Counted from the stretch's first letter, positions 21,201 to 32,160 are shown. The stretch is DNA of 64,000 bases from Lunularia cruciata (GCA_948567375.1 OX419755.1:56859001-56923000), one strand, 5' to 3'. The notes: generated from the sequence alone by a model not told the origin. Program-made: numbers and translations.

Positions 21201-21336
21201 GACCCTTCGCACCGAAATTTGAGAAAAATAGCACACTATAAAGAATTCCAATTGCGGAGGAAAGCACACCTGTGGCACAGTGTATGCTCAATAGGATAAA
21301 CGATCCAAACAACAGAGCAAATGCTCTGAGGCCCAT
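18201..21336 (-). CDS. Secreted S-like ribonuclease, RNase T2 family; 8 exons
   Basis: Exons on the minus strand: 21336-21270, 21032-20870, 20635-20607, 20434-20361, 19877-19763, 18945-18854, 18575-18417, 18293-18201; about 263 residues, usual for the family. The first exon is a signal peptide (MGLRAFALLFGSFILLSIHC). Family hallmarks follow in order: DYYVFSQQWPGTYC; the first active-site box FTVHGLWP, whose His codon is split across exons 3 and 4; TWPSCCSGPGFDEEK; YWPTLSCNSP; the second active-site box HE-x-x-KHGTCS across exons 5 and 6; and the C-terminus GGKPAFSCKG...EVWVCLTKDLKVRDC. Members cleave single-stranded RNA through the two His boxes, in the secretory pathway, vacuole or apoplast. 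Phase requires exon 5 to end four bases beyond a canonical donor, which gives Val where the family has Trp after HE. Either that is real or a tiny exon was missed. ATG 21336 is chosen because it opens the signal peptide. Confidence 0.9.
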
Positions 21337-22477
21337 GGTTATTCTTCTCTCTGTACTCCGCCCAGTGGCCAATTCAACACTGCCTTCAGAGAGAAAGGTG
21401 ATCCTCTCTCCTCAATCCTGAACGACGCCGATGGAGAACAGAAAACTGCAGAAGGCACTCCTGCAGAGAAGACTATAAAACACGGAATATGCTGTCAACG
21501 GTGTGTAAAGGCGTAAGAAACTTCACTGGCTATCAATCTCTCTCGGAGGCCGTATCTCTCCCAGATCATTGGACCGATCTCCGTAAGGAGCACAAGCAGA
21601 TCGACTTTGCATAGTCACGTACTTTCACGCACACCGCAGTCTCATCGAACTGTGTGCGGTAGCACGTAGTGCCCCCTCAAAGATGGGAAGAGAGTTATTT
21701 CTTCGTGCACCGCACTTCTACTGAACTGTACTGGACAAGTAGCTGCTTGTGCAGATGCAAAGGATCCTCGAATATGGAAAGAATATATTTCTACCACGCA
21801 CCCATTCCACACTATGATACAGCGGATCATGCTACCGCGTAAGTTTGCAGATGCTGCAACCTGACGGAACCCGATTCACGGAGACGTGTTGTTTCCGTCA
21901 CGACCTTCTCTCGGTTACTTCTCAAACTCTTCTCGTTACGTATGTTCTTCACAATTTGAAACGTCCACGTCTTGGTTCCTCCGCTGGTGAAAGTCCGCAT
22001 ATTCGAAGCTTTCAAGAACTCAATGCTCTGCAATGTTGTAGATACGACAGTGGGGCAGGTGGTGTAGCCCGGCCCAACTCCACAGCAGTATCTTTATGGT
22101 AATGGTAGTCATGACCCCGATTTCTCCGCGGAAGAAAAGCTAAAATGTGTGTAGGGTAGCTGCATGCTTTGGTGCGTCTCTCTGCATCATCAAAAGGAGA
22201 GGAGCGTTCATCCAGGCCTTCAAAGGTATCGCTTTCACAACCCAATTTAGTCAGGCAGGATCTCAAGGACAAACGATCAATTCACAAATTCCTATGACAC
22301 GTTGAGTCTAATGAGATGCGGAATTCATGACATCAGCATTTGTGTAGTACTGCAGGTAGTGTAAGCATATGTAGACAGGATTGAGAAAAGGATTGGAGAA
22401 ACAATCGTTTGAGTTCTACATAAAAAGGAGATCAAAAAGCAGATCAGATCAGAAAGCAGATCACATAGAACAAAAGA
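21337..22477. other. Upstream region of the RNase T2 gene
   Basis: This should contain the promoter and 5' UTR of the minus-strand gene. No TATA box could be fixed with confidence and no protein was recognised. Around 21620-21790 there are three GCAC/CGCAC-rich segments that look loosely alike; I do not assign a function. Confidence 0.35.
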
Positions 22478-22975
22478 AGGAGGGGAAGACCCCATCAAAT
22501 CAACAGCACAAGGGGGAGACAAAAGAGATAGAATGGGGCTGACCCCAATAGTATCGATATGAAAAATCTGCCCTATCGCATCTAAGATTTCCGAGCTTCG
22601 TAGGTCGTAAGGTCTATAAACTATTGGAGCATCTGAAGAAGCATCACCTGGAGTGATTGCTTTCGTATGGATTGCACAAACTCTCTATAGAGCAACGGAC
22701 ACACGTTGTCTAAAGTATGTTATAAAGTATGAGAGTGAGAGTGGTATTCCTGGCGTCTGATATGATAAGCTCTCATGCAATCCTTGACAAATGTGTCGAA
22801 TGCCATGTCCATCGCTCCATATAACTCCAAGGCTAGAGGAACAAAGAGGTGACCTCACTCGATACCCCTATACTTGGAGACCTTGCGTGTTGTAGCAGCA
22901 CTCGCCGCCCATCCAAGAGGATAAGTAATCACTCCTTCCAAAACTGCATCACATGTTGTCGCGGGGTTTTGTCCT
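22478..22975 (-). repeat. Dispersed coding repeat R, copy 2
   Basis: About 500 bp that match copy 3 (49774-50285) nearly end to end, including the minus-strand residues EGVIT-P-GWAAS, TRKVSKYR and AYHIRRQ. This copy has stops and a frameshift. Function unknown. Confidence 0.8.
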
Positions 22976-23598
22976 CGAGAGTGCACCGGGCACCTGGCTG
23001 CTAGTGCTTAGTTGCGATTGGTGCAAATGACTTAAGTCTTCCTGAGGTTTGTCATTCTCTTCTTTGTTTGGTATGGCTGGCAGCTCTTCCCAATAGGTCA
23101 GGTTGTTCTAATTGTCCACAGGGCAGGTTTCTCCCAAGGTTTGTATGTTGGATATTGTAACCTAAAGTTGATCTATAGCATTCAATTGTGTTTGACTGTG
23201 TTTGGCCTTGTAGCTCTAATCGTATATAGTATCGCTTCCAGTTCTCTTTTATGTTTGGGTCCGTGGGTTTGTCTCTTGCCTCCGACAGATTCCTAAAATG
23301 GCTCTAGTGAGACTTTATGAAATAACCGTAAGCAACTAATGGTGGTCAAACCCGGCTGTATTGATCACTGAACTGGGCAATCATATAGACTGGACCAAGA
23401 GCTCCTAAATGCAGCCCTTCCCTTGACAACATCCACAATTCAGAGTACATTTATCCGTTCATGAATCATCCTCTTCAACCAGTCATACAGCTGTAAGTCA
23501 AACAAGACAAACAATTCTTCCCTATGGAGTGTCCATTCCTACTTTAACACCTGGGCAACCAAGTCATTCCAGATGAACATCCAAACTCGCCCAATCAC
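22976..23598. other. Intergenic, nothing recognised
   Basis: The match to repeat R ends here. The sequence then becomes gradually pyrimidine-rich before the tandem-repeat region. No gene signature was seen. Confidence 0.4.
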
Positions 23599-24512
23599 AT
23601 GCATACAATCTTCTCAACTCCTTCTCTTTTATCAAACTGTCACTCACCGCTCAGCATTCGAAGCCTCTCCTTCTCTTCTCTTTGCCTGTCACTTCAGCAT
23701 CAGACCTCCAAATCTCCTTTGAGAAAATGGCCTCTCTATCTTCTGCCTAGCATCAGCCATTCCCCAACCTTTGAGAACTGCTATGTTGTCTCCAGCTCTC
23801 TTGGCCCTCACTATAAAGCTCAAAAATTCCTCTCTGTCTGTCTCTCGTAGTTCACTCTCAAACCTTCACAACAACTCGAGAGTTTCTCCTGGGTGTCTCC
23901 TGATCAGTCACAGTTCTTCCTTCGAAGCACAGTCCTGGTCTTGTACAATCCTATTCTCTCAAAGTTCATCTCATTCTCTCCTGACTAAACTTCTGAAACC
24001 CAAACTCCTTTCCCTCTGTCCCAGTGCAAAATCTGTCTCTCGTAGTTCACTCTCAAACCTTCACAACAACTCGAGAGTTTCTCCTGGGTGTCTCCTGATC
24101 AGTCACAGTTCTTCCTTCGAAGCACAGTCCTGGTCTTGTACAATCCTATTCTCTCAAAGTTCATCTCATTCTCTCCTGACTAAACTTCTGAAACCCAAAC
24201 TCCTTTCCCTCTGTCCCAGTGCAAAATCTCTCAAAATTTCCTTCACTTCTCACTTCTCTGTCCAGCTACTGTACAGCCAGGTCTCTTCCTCCGAAATTTC
24301 TCCTTTTCAGCCCTTCTCTCAACATCCTTCCTTTCAATTTCCTCTGCCCATACTCTCTAGCTTCTGTACAGCCAGGTCTATTGTCCAACTCAAAATTTCA
24401 CTCCTCCTGTCCAAGCTAGCACTCCTTCATTCCTCTTCTTTTCCTGTCCAAATCCCTCTAGAGTTTCTTCTCTCTCTCTTCAGGCCTTTACATTTCCTGC
24501 AAAATTTCCTTC
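23599..24512. repeat. Pyrimidine-rich region with an identical 195-bp tandem duplication
   Basis: The plus strand is dominated by C and T with little G. A 195-bp unit that begins at TCTCGTAGTTCACTC (23843) is repeated at 24038 with no difference that I can see, and ends about 24230. The long frames through this part are low-complexity (Ser, Leu, Phe, Pro) and exist because a C/T-rich strand rarely makes stops. I do not call a gene. Confidence 0.85.
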
Positions 24513-24570
24513 ATGAACACCTTCTGCCCTGAAATCTCAAGCCCCAACAGACCTGCGAAAATTGCCTTCA

Positions 24571-25213
24571 TGCACCTCCAAAAGCCTTCAGCCCTTCAAG
24601 ACTCCCTTCACATTTTGAAAATTTCTGTCCTGGTCCAAAACACAGCCCTCATGCATCTCCAAAAGCCTTCAGCCCTTCAAGACTCCCTTCACATTTCAAA
24701 AATTTCTGTCCTGGTCCAAAACACAGCCCTCATGCATCTCCAAAAGCCTTCAGCCCTTCAAGACTCCCTTCACATTTCAAGAATTTTTGTCCTGGTCAAA
24801 ACACAGCCCTCATGCATCTCCAAAAGCCTTCAGCCCTTCAAGACTCCTTTCACATTTCAAAAATTTCTGTCCTGGTCCAAAACACAGCCCTCATGCATCT
24901 CCAAAAGCCTTCAGCCCTTCAAGACTCCCTTCACATTTCAAAAATTTCTGTCTTGGTCAAAACACAGCCCTCATGCATCTCCAAAAGCCTTCAGCCCCTC
25001 AAGACTCCTTTCACATTTCAAAAATTTCTGTCCTGGTCCAAAACACAGCCTCATGCATCTCCAAAAGCCTTCAGCCCTTCAAGACTCCTTTCACATTTCA
25101 AAAATTTCTGTCCTGGTCCAAAACACTGCCTCATGCATCTCCAAAAGCCTTCCGCCCTTCAAGACTCCCTTCACATTTCAAAAATTTCTGTCCTGGTCCA
25201 AAACACAGCACTC
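24571..25213. repeat. Minisatellite array 1: eight units of 80-81 bp
   Basis: Units start at the TGCATCTCC block at 24571 (there TGCACCTCC), 24652, 24733, 24813, 24894, 24974, 25054 and 25134. Each contains AAAAGCCTTCAGCCCTTCAA and CATTTCAAAAATTTCTGTCC. Because 80 is not a multiple of three, the apparent protein repeat changes frame between units, which argues against coding. Confidence 0.95.
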
Positions 25214-25775
25214 ACTCTTCACATTTCGAAATCCCTCTCCTGGCCCAAGCACAGCCCTGCACTCTCACATTTTGAAATTCCTCTCCTGGTCCAAGCACAG
25301 CCTGCACTCTCACATTTCGAAATCCCTCTCCTGGTCCAAGCACAGCCCTGCACTCTCACATTTCGAAATTCCTCTCTTGGTCCAAGCACAGCCCTGCACT
25401 CTCACATTTCGAAATTCCTCTCCTGGTCCAAGCACAGCCCTGCACTCTCACATTTTGAAATCCCTCTCCTGGTCCAAGCACAGCCCTGCACTCTCACATT
25501 TTGAAATTCCTCTCCTGGTCCAAGTACAGCCCTGCACTCTCACATTTCAAAATTCCTCTCCTAGTCCAAGCACAGCCCTGCACCCTCACATTTCAAAATT
25601 CCTCTCCTGGTCCAAGCACAGCCCTGCACTCTCACATTTCGAAATCCCTCTCCTGGTCCAAGCATAGCCCTGCACTCTCACATTTCGAAATCCCTCTCCT
25701 GGTCCAAGCACAGCCCTGCACTCTCACATTTCAAAATTCCTCTCCTGGTCCAAGCACAGCCCTGCACCCTCACAC
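25214..25775. repeat. Minisatellite array 2: about twelve units of 45-46 bp
   Basis: Repeats of a unit with TCACATTTCGAAAT, CCTCTCCTGGTCCAAGCA and CAGCCCTGCACTC, with a period of 46 bp (once 45). The CATTTCRAAA...CTGGTCCAA core is shared with array 1, so array 2 looks like a shortened derivative of it that expanded on its own. Confidence 0.95.
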
Positions 25776-26075
25776 TCCTGTCCAACTCAAAAATTCCTTC
25801 TCCTGATTGTTCCTCTGTCCAAACCCTTCAGTTCTCAAGAATTTCTCTCCCCTGCACTCTCAAGCACTCCTGTCCAACTCGAAAATTCCTTCTCCTGATT
25901 GTTCCTCTGTCCAAACCCTTCAGTTCTCGAGAATTTCTCCCCCTGGACTCTCAAGCACTCTTGTCCAACTCAAAAATTCCTTCTCCTGATTGTTCCTCTG
26001 TCCAAACCCTTCAGTTCTCAAGAATTTCTCTCCCCTGCACTCTCAAGCACTCCTGTCCAACTTGAAAATTCCTTC
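25776..26075. repeat. Minisatellite array 3: three units of about 91 bp
   Basis: Units contain TCCTGATTGTTCCTCTGTCC at 25801, 25893 and 25984, each followed by AAACCCTTCAGTTCTC and a CCTG-rich tail. This continues the same pyrimidine-rich strand as arrays 1 and 2. Confidence 0.92.
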
Positions 26076-26369
26076 TCCTCTCTTCTCTCTAAAATTTCTG
26101 CCACTCTCTTCAAATCCTCCGCAAACTTCCCCCTTGAAATCTTTTTGTATTTTCTGAAAAAACCTCAGCCCTTCTCTGTCTCTGCACTTTCTCCCGACAA
26201 ACAAGGTAGCAAAACCACACCCGAGACATATCATCCTAAATCCCTGTTCCTTACAACAAATAAAAGAGAAAAAAAATTTATCACACCAAAAGCCTCAAGG
26301 GTACACGTGGGCTATTTTCCCGACGACAACGTACGGTTTGTTACCACAACATCTGTCATTGTCACTTGA
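26076..26369. other. Spacer between minisatellites and repeat R2
   Basis: Pyrimidine-rich at first, then ordinary sequence with a CACGTG palindrome near 26303. No gene recognised. Confidence 0.4.
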
Positions 26370-26487
26370 TCATCTTGGACCAAGTATAAGTTTGCTTTGA
26401 CACATGTTGTCTGCAAAGAATATGAACGTTCCCTCTAAGCAAGGTATCCACTCTCGTGCCATAGCAAATACTTATCCTTGATGGTAT
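26370..26487 (+). repeat. Repeat R2, left part, interrupted by element 1
   Basis: Matches 51032-51160 (from GATCATCTTGGACCAAG through CAAGGTATCCACTCTC). Its continuation lies at 36406 onwards, on the other side of element 1. This identifies the insertion point of element 1 by comparison with the uninterrupted copy at 51.0-51.4 kb. Confidence 0.85.
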
Positions 26488-26937
26488 TGTCACACCATTT
26501 GTAGTGTCGCATCTAGATTGCTTGGACACTGGAGTTCCAGTGATAGTAGTTAGAGTTATTTCGGCAGTTTCTCAGAGACTAATTTCCGACGATCAGATTT
26601 TGTGTTTGGGGTACTGACTTCACGGTGGGCCCACCGTCATTTTGCACTATATACACCGTCGAGTGTGCCGTTAGTGGGACCGTCATGGTTCAGACCTAGC
26701 TCGAGTCCAAGGGGTATACTTTCAAAGTGCAACTCCAAAGAGCTCACTTCTCTGATGTTGAGCCTTCAAGTTCCTGGCTATGGTGGACAGAGGCCAGCGA
26801 GCGTCACCTAGATTCTCTTAGCTAGAGTGGGTGTGGCTTGATTGTAATCAGTGCCTAGTTGTTGGCAGTTTATAGAGTGACAGATCAAGTATTGATCTGA
26901 GTTGAGTTGAGCTGAGAGTGGTAAACAATTTGATTAC
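26488..26937 (+). repeat. Element 1, 5' LTR (B segment only)
   Basis: Starts TGTCACACCATTTGTAGTG and matches 35858-36299 along its whole length, ending in AACAATTTGATTA. It lacks the approximately 100-bp A segments that flank the B segment at the 3' end of the element. Confidence 0.85.
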
Positions 26938-28398
26938 ATCAAAAAAGTGAAATCAGGGGGAAATTGCGTGCAATAACTTTGAGTGTTGGTGATATCTCCA
27001 AGCTTGATGAATCGTTGGTAGCTCGATTGAAGTTCAGTTTTTCCCTGGTGTGCAGAAGCTTGTTGCTTTGATGGAGATTTGGCAATAAGGTAGACGGTGT
27101 GCAGAAGCGCTGGCCAATTTTTGAGCACAAAAGGAGCAAATTTTGAGCAGTGGTTGTGATTTTGAGCTCAAGAGGTGAAGACATGACCAATTTGTTGAGA
27201 GTTGGGCTCAAAATTGAAGGTGGAGTTGGGAAGCTATTTTTGTGAATTTGTGATTTGGAGAAACCCGTGTTTTCAATTTGGCTCAAGTGAAGAGTTAGTA
27301 GGGGATTTGGCAGTCAGCCAACTTTAGGGTTTATGTCAGATTTTAGCCAGATTTAGAGGAGTTTTGCTGTTTGGCCAGATTTGGAGAAGTTTTGCTAGTT
27401 TGGAGGAGTTTTACCAAATTTTTGGAGGAGGTTCAAAGTGGCAAGAAGAAAGGCCTCATTTGCAAGTTTGGAAGAGGTTTGAAGTGGTAAGAAAAAAGGC
27501 CTCATTTGGCTGAATTGCGGCGTTTAGAGGCTTTGAGGCATAAGGCTGTGGGCTATGAAGGCCTAGAAGGGCCAACAAGTCAGCTTGTTGGCGTGAGGCT
27601 AGCTAGTTTAGAGTAGATCTTGGTCATTGGTTGAAAAAATCTGCCTTTCCTACTAGATTGTGCGCAATAAGGTTTGACCCCTAGATTTCTTGTTCCTAGA
27701 CTGGTGCCCTAGCCAACTGGTCCACCCTCACTTGTTGGCCTAGTGACTGTACCACTGTTATTTATACACTTGTGGCTTTGGCTAGGAGAGGCAGTTTGAT
27801 CCCATTCTTGGTGATCATGGTAGCTTAGGACTTAGATACAAACTTCTCTTATGTCAAATGCCAAATGGTGGCAGAGTCAATCTTGTGTTGTTTTATGAGA
27901 TGGAGGGTTTTCATTTAGATTTCTTGTGATTGGACTCCCTTCATTCTCTGATTCCTATTTGTGCACCACGTTTGTGTGAGGTGCCTTGACTTTTGAGTGT
28001 TGGTGCTCTGGTGTGCTCTCAATTGTGAGGCTAGAGTGATGACTAGTCAAACTATCTTTGTTTCTCTCCGGTGAGGCAAGAAGTGATGACCTGCAGATTG
28101 TGAGAGTACGTGTGGTGATGGTAGGTTACAGGTTGCCCTTTCCCCCTAGTGTAGTTATCTCGTTTAGAGTTACATTAGTGGGTGGTGCTTAGTTGGTGTT
28201 GGCACTTGGTGGGGTACTTGCAGTTGCGACTTGCTGTTGCAGTTTGTGGTTTTGGTTTGCTATTGCAGTTTGCGGTTGCGGTTGTGGTTACTTTGTCATG
28301 ATGGAGTTCTTTGGGGATTCTAGAGGAGATAGCACTGCAGTACGCAATGGATTTTTACTCGGAGTTGTACTTAGTATTAGCTTGTATCTCATGTCCCA
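26938..28398 (+). other. Element 1 leader between 5' LTR and gag
   Basis: About 1.4 kb with G- and T-rich sequence and no conserved domain that I can see. It is the untranslated leader of the element or a heavily decayed gag N-terminus. Two similar GTTTGGAGGAG/GGAAGAGG-type stretches occur near 27400-27500. Confidence 0.45.
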
Positions 28399-29835
28399 GT
28401 GAGGGAGGAGATTGACTCTAAGTTGGAGTTTGACATAGGAGTTGATTCAGTTGAGAGTGCACTTGGTGTGTCCTCACCGTTGTTGTGGGACATGGATGAG
28501 ATTTATGGGGCCTCCCAAGGCCCTAGGCGTTACTTTGGTATAGTGGGTACCATTGAGTTGGATGACTTCATCCAAGAGTTTGATAGTTGGTATGATCTGC
28601 AGCAGATGCGGAACCCAACTTTGTTTACACCTTTCATGGCATAGAAGGGGTTGTTTCAACATCTGGAGGGTCCGCCGATGGATGACTACCATGAGTTCAG
28701 GAGAGCTCATTTGGAGGAGATTGAGTTATAGAGACAATATTGGTCTCCAAACTATGTCTCTATCACTTCAGGTTTGGTGGCCAAAAGTAGATTGGCTGTA
28801 CCTACGAGTTCTAGCTCAAGTAGTGTTAGTAGAGCTAGTGGAGGTGCACTAGCTAGAGATAGTGCTACTACGAGTGGAGGTACTGCTATAGGAGGTGGTG
28901 TGGTACCGGGGTTTAACCCCATGGTGGAGTTCTTCTAGTGTTTGAGGCAGAACTACCAAGGAGTGCGGACTGACAAGTTGAGTAGCTTGCAAGAGTTCCA
29001 ACAGAAGGCTGGAGAGAGCCTATGCGAGGCATACACTCGCGTGAGGTGGCTCATCAGTTTCACTCAGGGAGTTACTGAGGCCTAAGCAGTTTAGTTTTGG
29101 TATGGGATACTAGACAGGGAGTTGCAACGTAGAGTTTGTGATGCTACGTTGTTATAAGCTACTTTGCCTACTTTGGTAGTGGTCTTTGGTTTGGCTGAGC
29201 GTATTGAGCTCAACATGGTGGAGGAGAGGGAGGTGACATTTGGATTTGGTAGGGAGACCTCATCCACAGTTGTTACTTCTTCTAAAGTGCAGCAAAGTGC
29301 ACCACGCCCAATTGGTTTTTGAGGACAAGGTGGACAGCCCAGATCCTATGGAGCGAGTGGGGGGCCTAGTGGAGTTAGACCCTTACCTTCATTTTTGGGT
29401 CAGCAACAGCCAGTGAGTAGTGGTGTTGCTTGTTGGACTTGTGGTGGACCTCACCATCGGGGAGAGTGTACTCAGTGCAGTGGACCTGATACCTCGAGTG
29501 CATCACAGAGGCAATGTAAGCATTGCTACAGATTTGGTCACACTAGTGATTGGTCTTTTGACCTACACCCGGAGGTACGGAGTGGTAGGGCTGCTATGGC
29601 AGGTAGTAGAGGAGCTCCAATTCATGGAGGACAAGGTGGTAGAGGATCTACACCTAATAGGGATGCAATACCTGCCCTTACTTCTAATACAGCTATGGCT
29701 ACTCGGATTGAGCAGTTGGAGCAAAGATTGGCTAGTATGACTATTGCTCAAAGGAGATCAGATTTGGGTGCTAAGGCTTCCACCTCATATGCTGGTGATA
29801 GAGATGCTTTGGACTTCATGTGCGGAGCAGCATAG
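28399..29835 (+). pseudogene. Element 1 gag, with zinc knuckle
   Basis: In one frame with scattered stops: an N-terminal acidic part, then a Retrotrans_gag-like core (FNPMVEFF...LSSLQEFQQKAGES, YTRVRWLISFTQGVTEA, FWYGILDRELQRRV), a Gly/Ser-rich linker, and a zinc knuckle CWTCGGPHHRGEC at 29431, followed by a second CKHC...H box that lacks a final Cys. The core packs genomic RNA into virus-like particles in functional relatives. Stops at 29093 (TAA) and 29149-29157 occupy positions where Gln codons are expected. Confidence 0.85.
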
Positions 29836-29988
29836 GTGGATGCATCTGCAGCAGTGACCAGGATTGTAGTACATGCTCCAGAGCCTAGAGGAGCATTAGT
29901 GGAGTTGGACCTACAGAGAAGAGAGGTTGGGAGACAGGGTCAGACTTCCCCAGTCCTTACGCTATCTGAGGCATTGTAGACAACATCC

Positions 29989-30780
29989 ATGGTTCCTAGA
30001 CGTCCCAATGCAAGTGTGGTAGGTGGTGATGGAGTGCATGATGGACTACCTGCTAGTCAACCACCTACTATTACACAAACTGTGTCTAGCATGATATTGG
30101 GGGCGACTCAGCTGATTATGCGGCGTCCTTTGTTTTTGGCTAGTGACATGTTTACATTGGGAGTTGACCCAACCCTAGTGTTCCGGTTGGCTGCCACGCT
30201 GTGTGAGAGTAGGGATGATGCGATTCCTACTACTAGAGCAGAGGTGGTTGTTAGTGGAGCTAACTTGGTTGAGGAGCATGGGATCTATTCAGCGACTAGT
30301 GGTTTATGGCAGGCAGCAGCGGCTAAACTGGAGGAGTTGCTAGCTAGACCGGCTTTTGAGAGAGCACGGTTCACACCTGGTGTTGTCCTATTGGATAACC
30401 AGAGGGGGATTTTCTGTTTGGTGGGACCTTCAGGGAAGGTCTATACACCACAGAGAGTCTTGTTAGACTCTAATGCGCAACTCCTTATGTTGGGGAAGGC
30501 TGTAGTTGTTGGTTTGGAGTTCCGGAAGACCAATGTGGAGAGGTGTCCATTTCAGATCCAGATATCTCTAAGTGGTGGTTTGACATAGTACATCACACAT
30601 AGAGAGCTTGTTGTCCAGGTTCAGCCTGGTCATCCGATTGATAGCTTGGTGGTGAGAGCTCAGGCTATTGCGACAATAGCTGAGTCATATGATGTGCTAG
30701 TTGGGGGAGCAGTGTTATACCCTATGGGTTTCAGCATTGACTATTGGGAGGAGACAACCTCCTATAGACCAGGTTGGCCG
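29989..30780 (+). pseudogene. Element 1 aspartic protease
   Basis: Same frame as gag. The retropepsin catalytic loop is at 30460 (RVLLDSNAQLLMLGKAVVV), with DSN in place of the usual DSG/DTG. A C-terminal segment YDVLVGGAVLYPMGFSIDYW (about 30690-30755) corresponds to the ILG-type second motif. One stop falls near 30586. In active relatives this enzyme cuts the gag-pol polyprotein. The methyltransferase domain follows directly. Confidence 0.75.
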
Positions 30781-31099
30781 TTTGGTGAAGGACGGGTATG
30801 TTGCCTACCAGTACGCTTCAGTAGTAGTAGTCTTGGCTCACTACAGTCCGGGACCATGGCAACATCAATTTTAGCTTTCAATGGTGCAATTACTTGCCAA
30901 GTGACTTGTGGGAGGGGAACGCCCATGCAAAGGATACTCTAGTACCAAAGGAGATCACTGGGATTTGGAGTACAAATGGGATTGTTCCATCCACCTTGGA
31001 TGTTCCATTGTGGAGTTTAGAGGAGGCATTGCAGCAACATGCAGATCAGTTGGTGCAGCAGGCTTGGAGTGGAGCCTTCGTACCATCAGGAGATGAGTG

Positions 31100-32160
31100 T
31101 GAGGATGAGCCTCCAGAGTCAATTACTTTGACACCTCTGGATACCATACTCATTGCTTGGCAATATTCAGTAGAGGGGATATGTCTATTGGAGTTGTTTG
31201 GTGGGATTAGCACCGGACTAGCTACAATATTACAGGCGGGTATACGAGTACAAAGGTACTTGTATGTAGGGAGAGATGAGACTGCTAGGTGAGTCTCTTT
31301 ACATCATGTGGCACACTTGGCCTATCAATATCCGGAGTTATTATCGATGTTAGCAGTCAGAGGTTACCAAAAGGCCCTACCCCATAGATATTTCCTTACT
31401 GGGGGTGCATGATCTGGAGAGACATGGGCCTATTCACTTGGTGATTTCTAGATGGCCATGTCAAGGACATACATGTGCAGGCCACGGTTTAGGTCTTTGG
31501 GATCCTCTTTCTGGTGTTTTTTGGGAGATGTTACGGATACTACACCATCTCTAGGTTCATCAGTCTATTTCTCCAACTTACTTGTTGGAGAACATTCCTT
31601 TGATGGGTGATTCTTGCACTAGAGTGGTTCCAAGTACACATCAAGTCCATTCTTGGATGGGACCTGTTGTATTGTTAGATGCAGTCAGAGTGGGATCACA
31701 AGCTCATCATCTTTGTCTTTGGTGGACAAACCTCTTACCCAGAGAGGTTCTACAGCATGCTTATGATGGGATTCAACGACTTGACCACATCCTTGTTGAT
31801 GATATCTTGGATGTTGGGCATCAGTCTCAGATAGTGGTAGTGGCTGATAGGTCACCTATGGCAGTGGTGACCCTAATTGGACAGCCTAGAGCTGCATTTC
31901 CCACACTCATGAGTTTCCCAGGCTCTCATGCTTTTTGAGAGGGAGAACCTGGACTTGTTTGGGACTCACAATTATAGCTGTTGGTGGAGCCCAACGCTCA
32001 TGAGAAAGAGTGGGCAATGGGTTTTTGAAGCGGTATTACCGCTATTCCAATAGTGTTAGAGGCATCCAAGCGTCAGGTGTTAGGTCAGGCTATGGACCTG
32101 AACTGTTTGACCTGGATTGTGAGCCTTGGCTTGGTAGAGCAACATAGGATGCGCTTGATA
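31100..32160 (+). pseudogene. Cytosine-C5 DNA methyltransferase domain inside the gypsy polyprotein
   Basis: C5-MTase motifs appear in canonical order. Motif I, the AdoMet-binding loop, reads LLELFGGISTGLATIL with GIRVQRYLYVGRDETAR after it (from 31184). Motif IV reads HLVISRWPCQGHTCAGHGLG, with catalytic Cys codon 31459-31461. Motif VI reads YLLENIP (Glu codon 31588). Motif VIII reads VRVGSQAHHLCLWWTNLL (from 31684). The C-terminus has EKEWAMGF (near 32015) and a motif X-like RQVLGQAMDLNCLTW (from 32070). The enzyme class transfers methyl groups from AdoMet to cytosine in DNA. Motif I is shifted by one frame relative to motifs IV-X, and there are stops at 31290 and 31548. Motifs IV-X share the frame of gag, protease and RT. 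The likely target-recognition region lies between motifs VIII and X. DNMT-bearing retrotransposons are known from dinoflagellates and charophytes. Confidence 0.88.

Noticed and set aside
21154-21336. A hydrophobic minus-strand frame that first looked like a tetraspanin or membrane protein
   Set aside because: Joined to the next exons it is the signal peptide of the RNase T2 gene; the rest of the frame is intron.
23771-25806. Long open frames (up to 384 codons) across the pyrimidine-rich repeats
   Set aside because: All three forward frames are open in the same repeats, the unit length is partly not a multiple of three, and composition alone explains the lack of stops.
24571-26075. Tandem arrays as a CRISPR locus
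   Set aside because: The units are contiguous, without unique spacers, and the context is a plant-type nuclear genome.
30894-32100. The methyltransferase as a host gene, or a separate gene inserted into the element
   Set aside because: Its frame is the frame of the flanking protease and RT, it has no introns or own start, and protease and RT motifs directly abut it.
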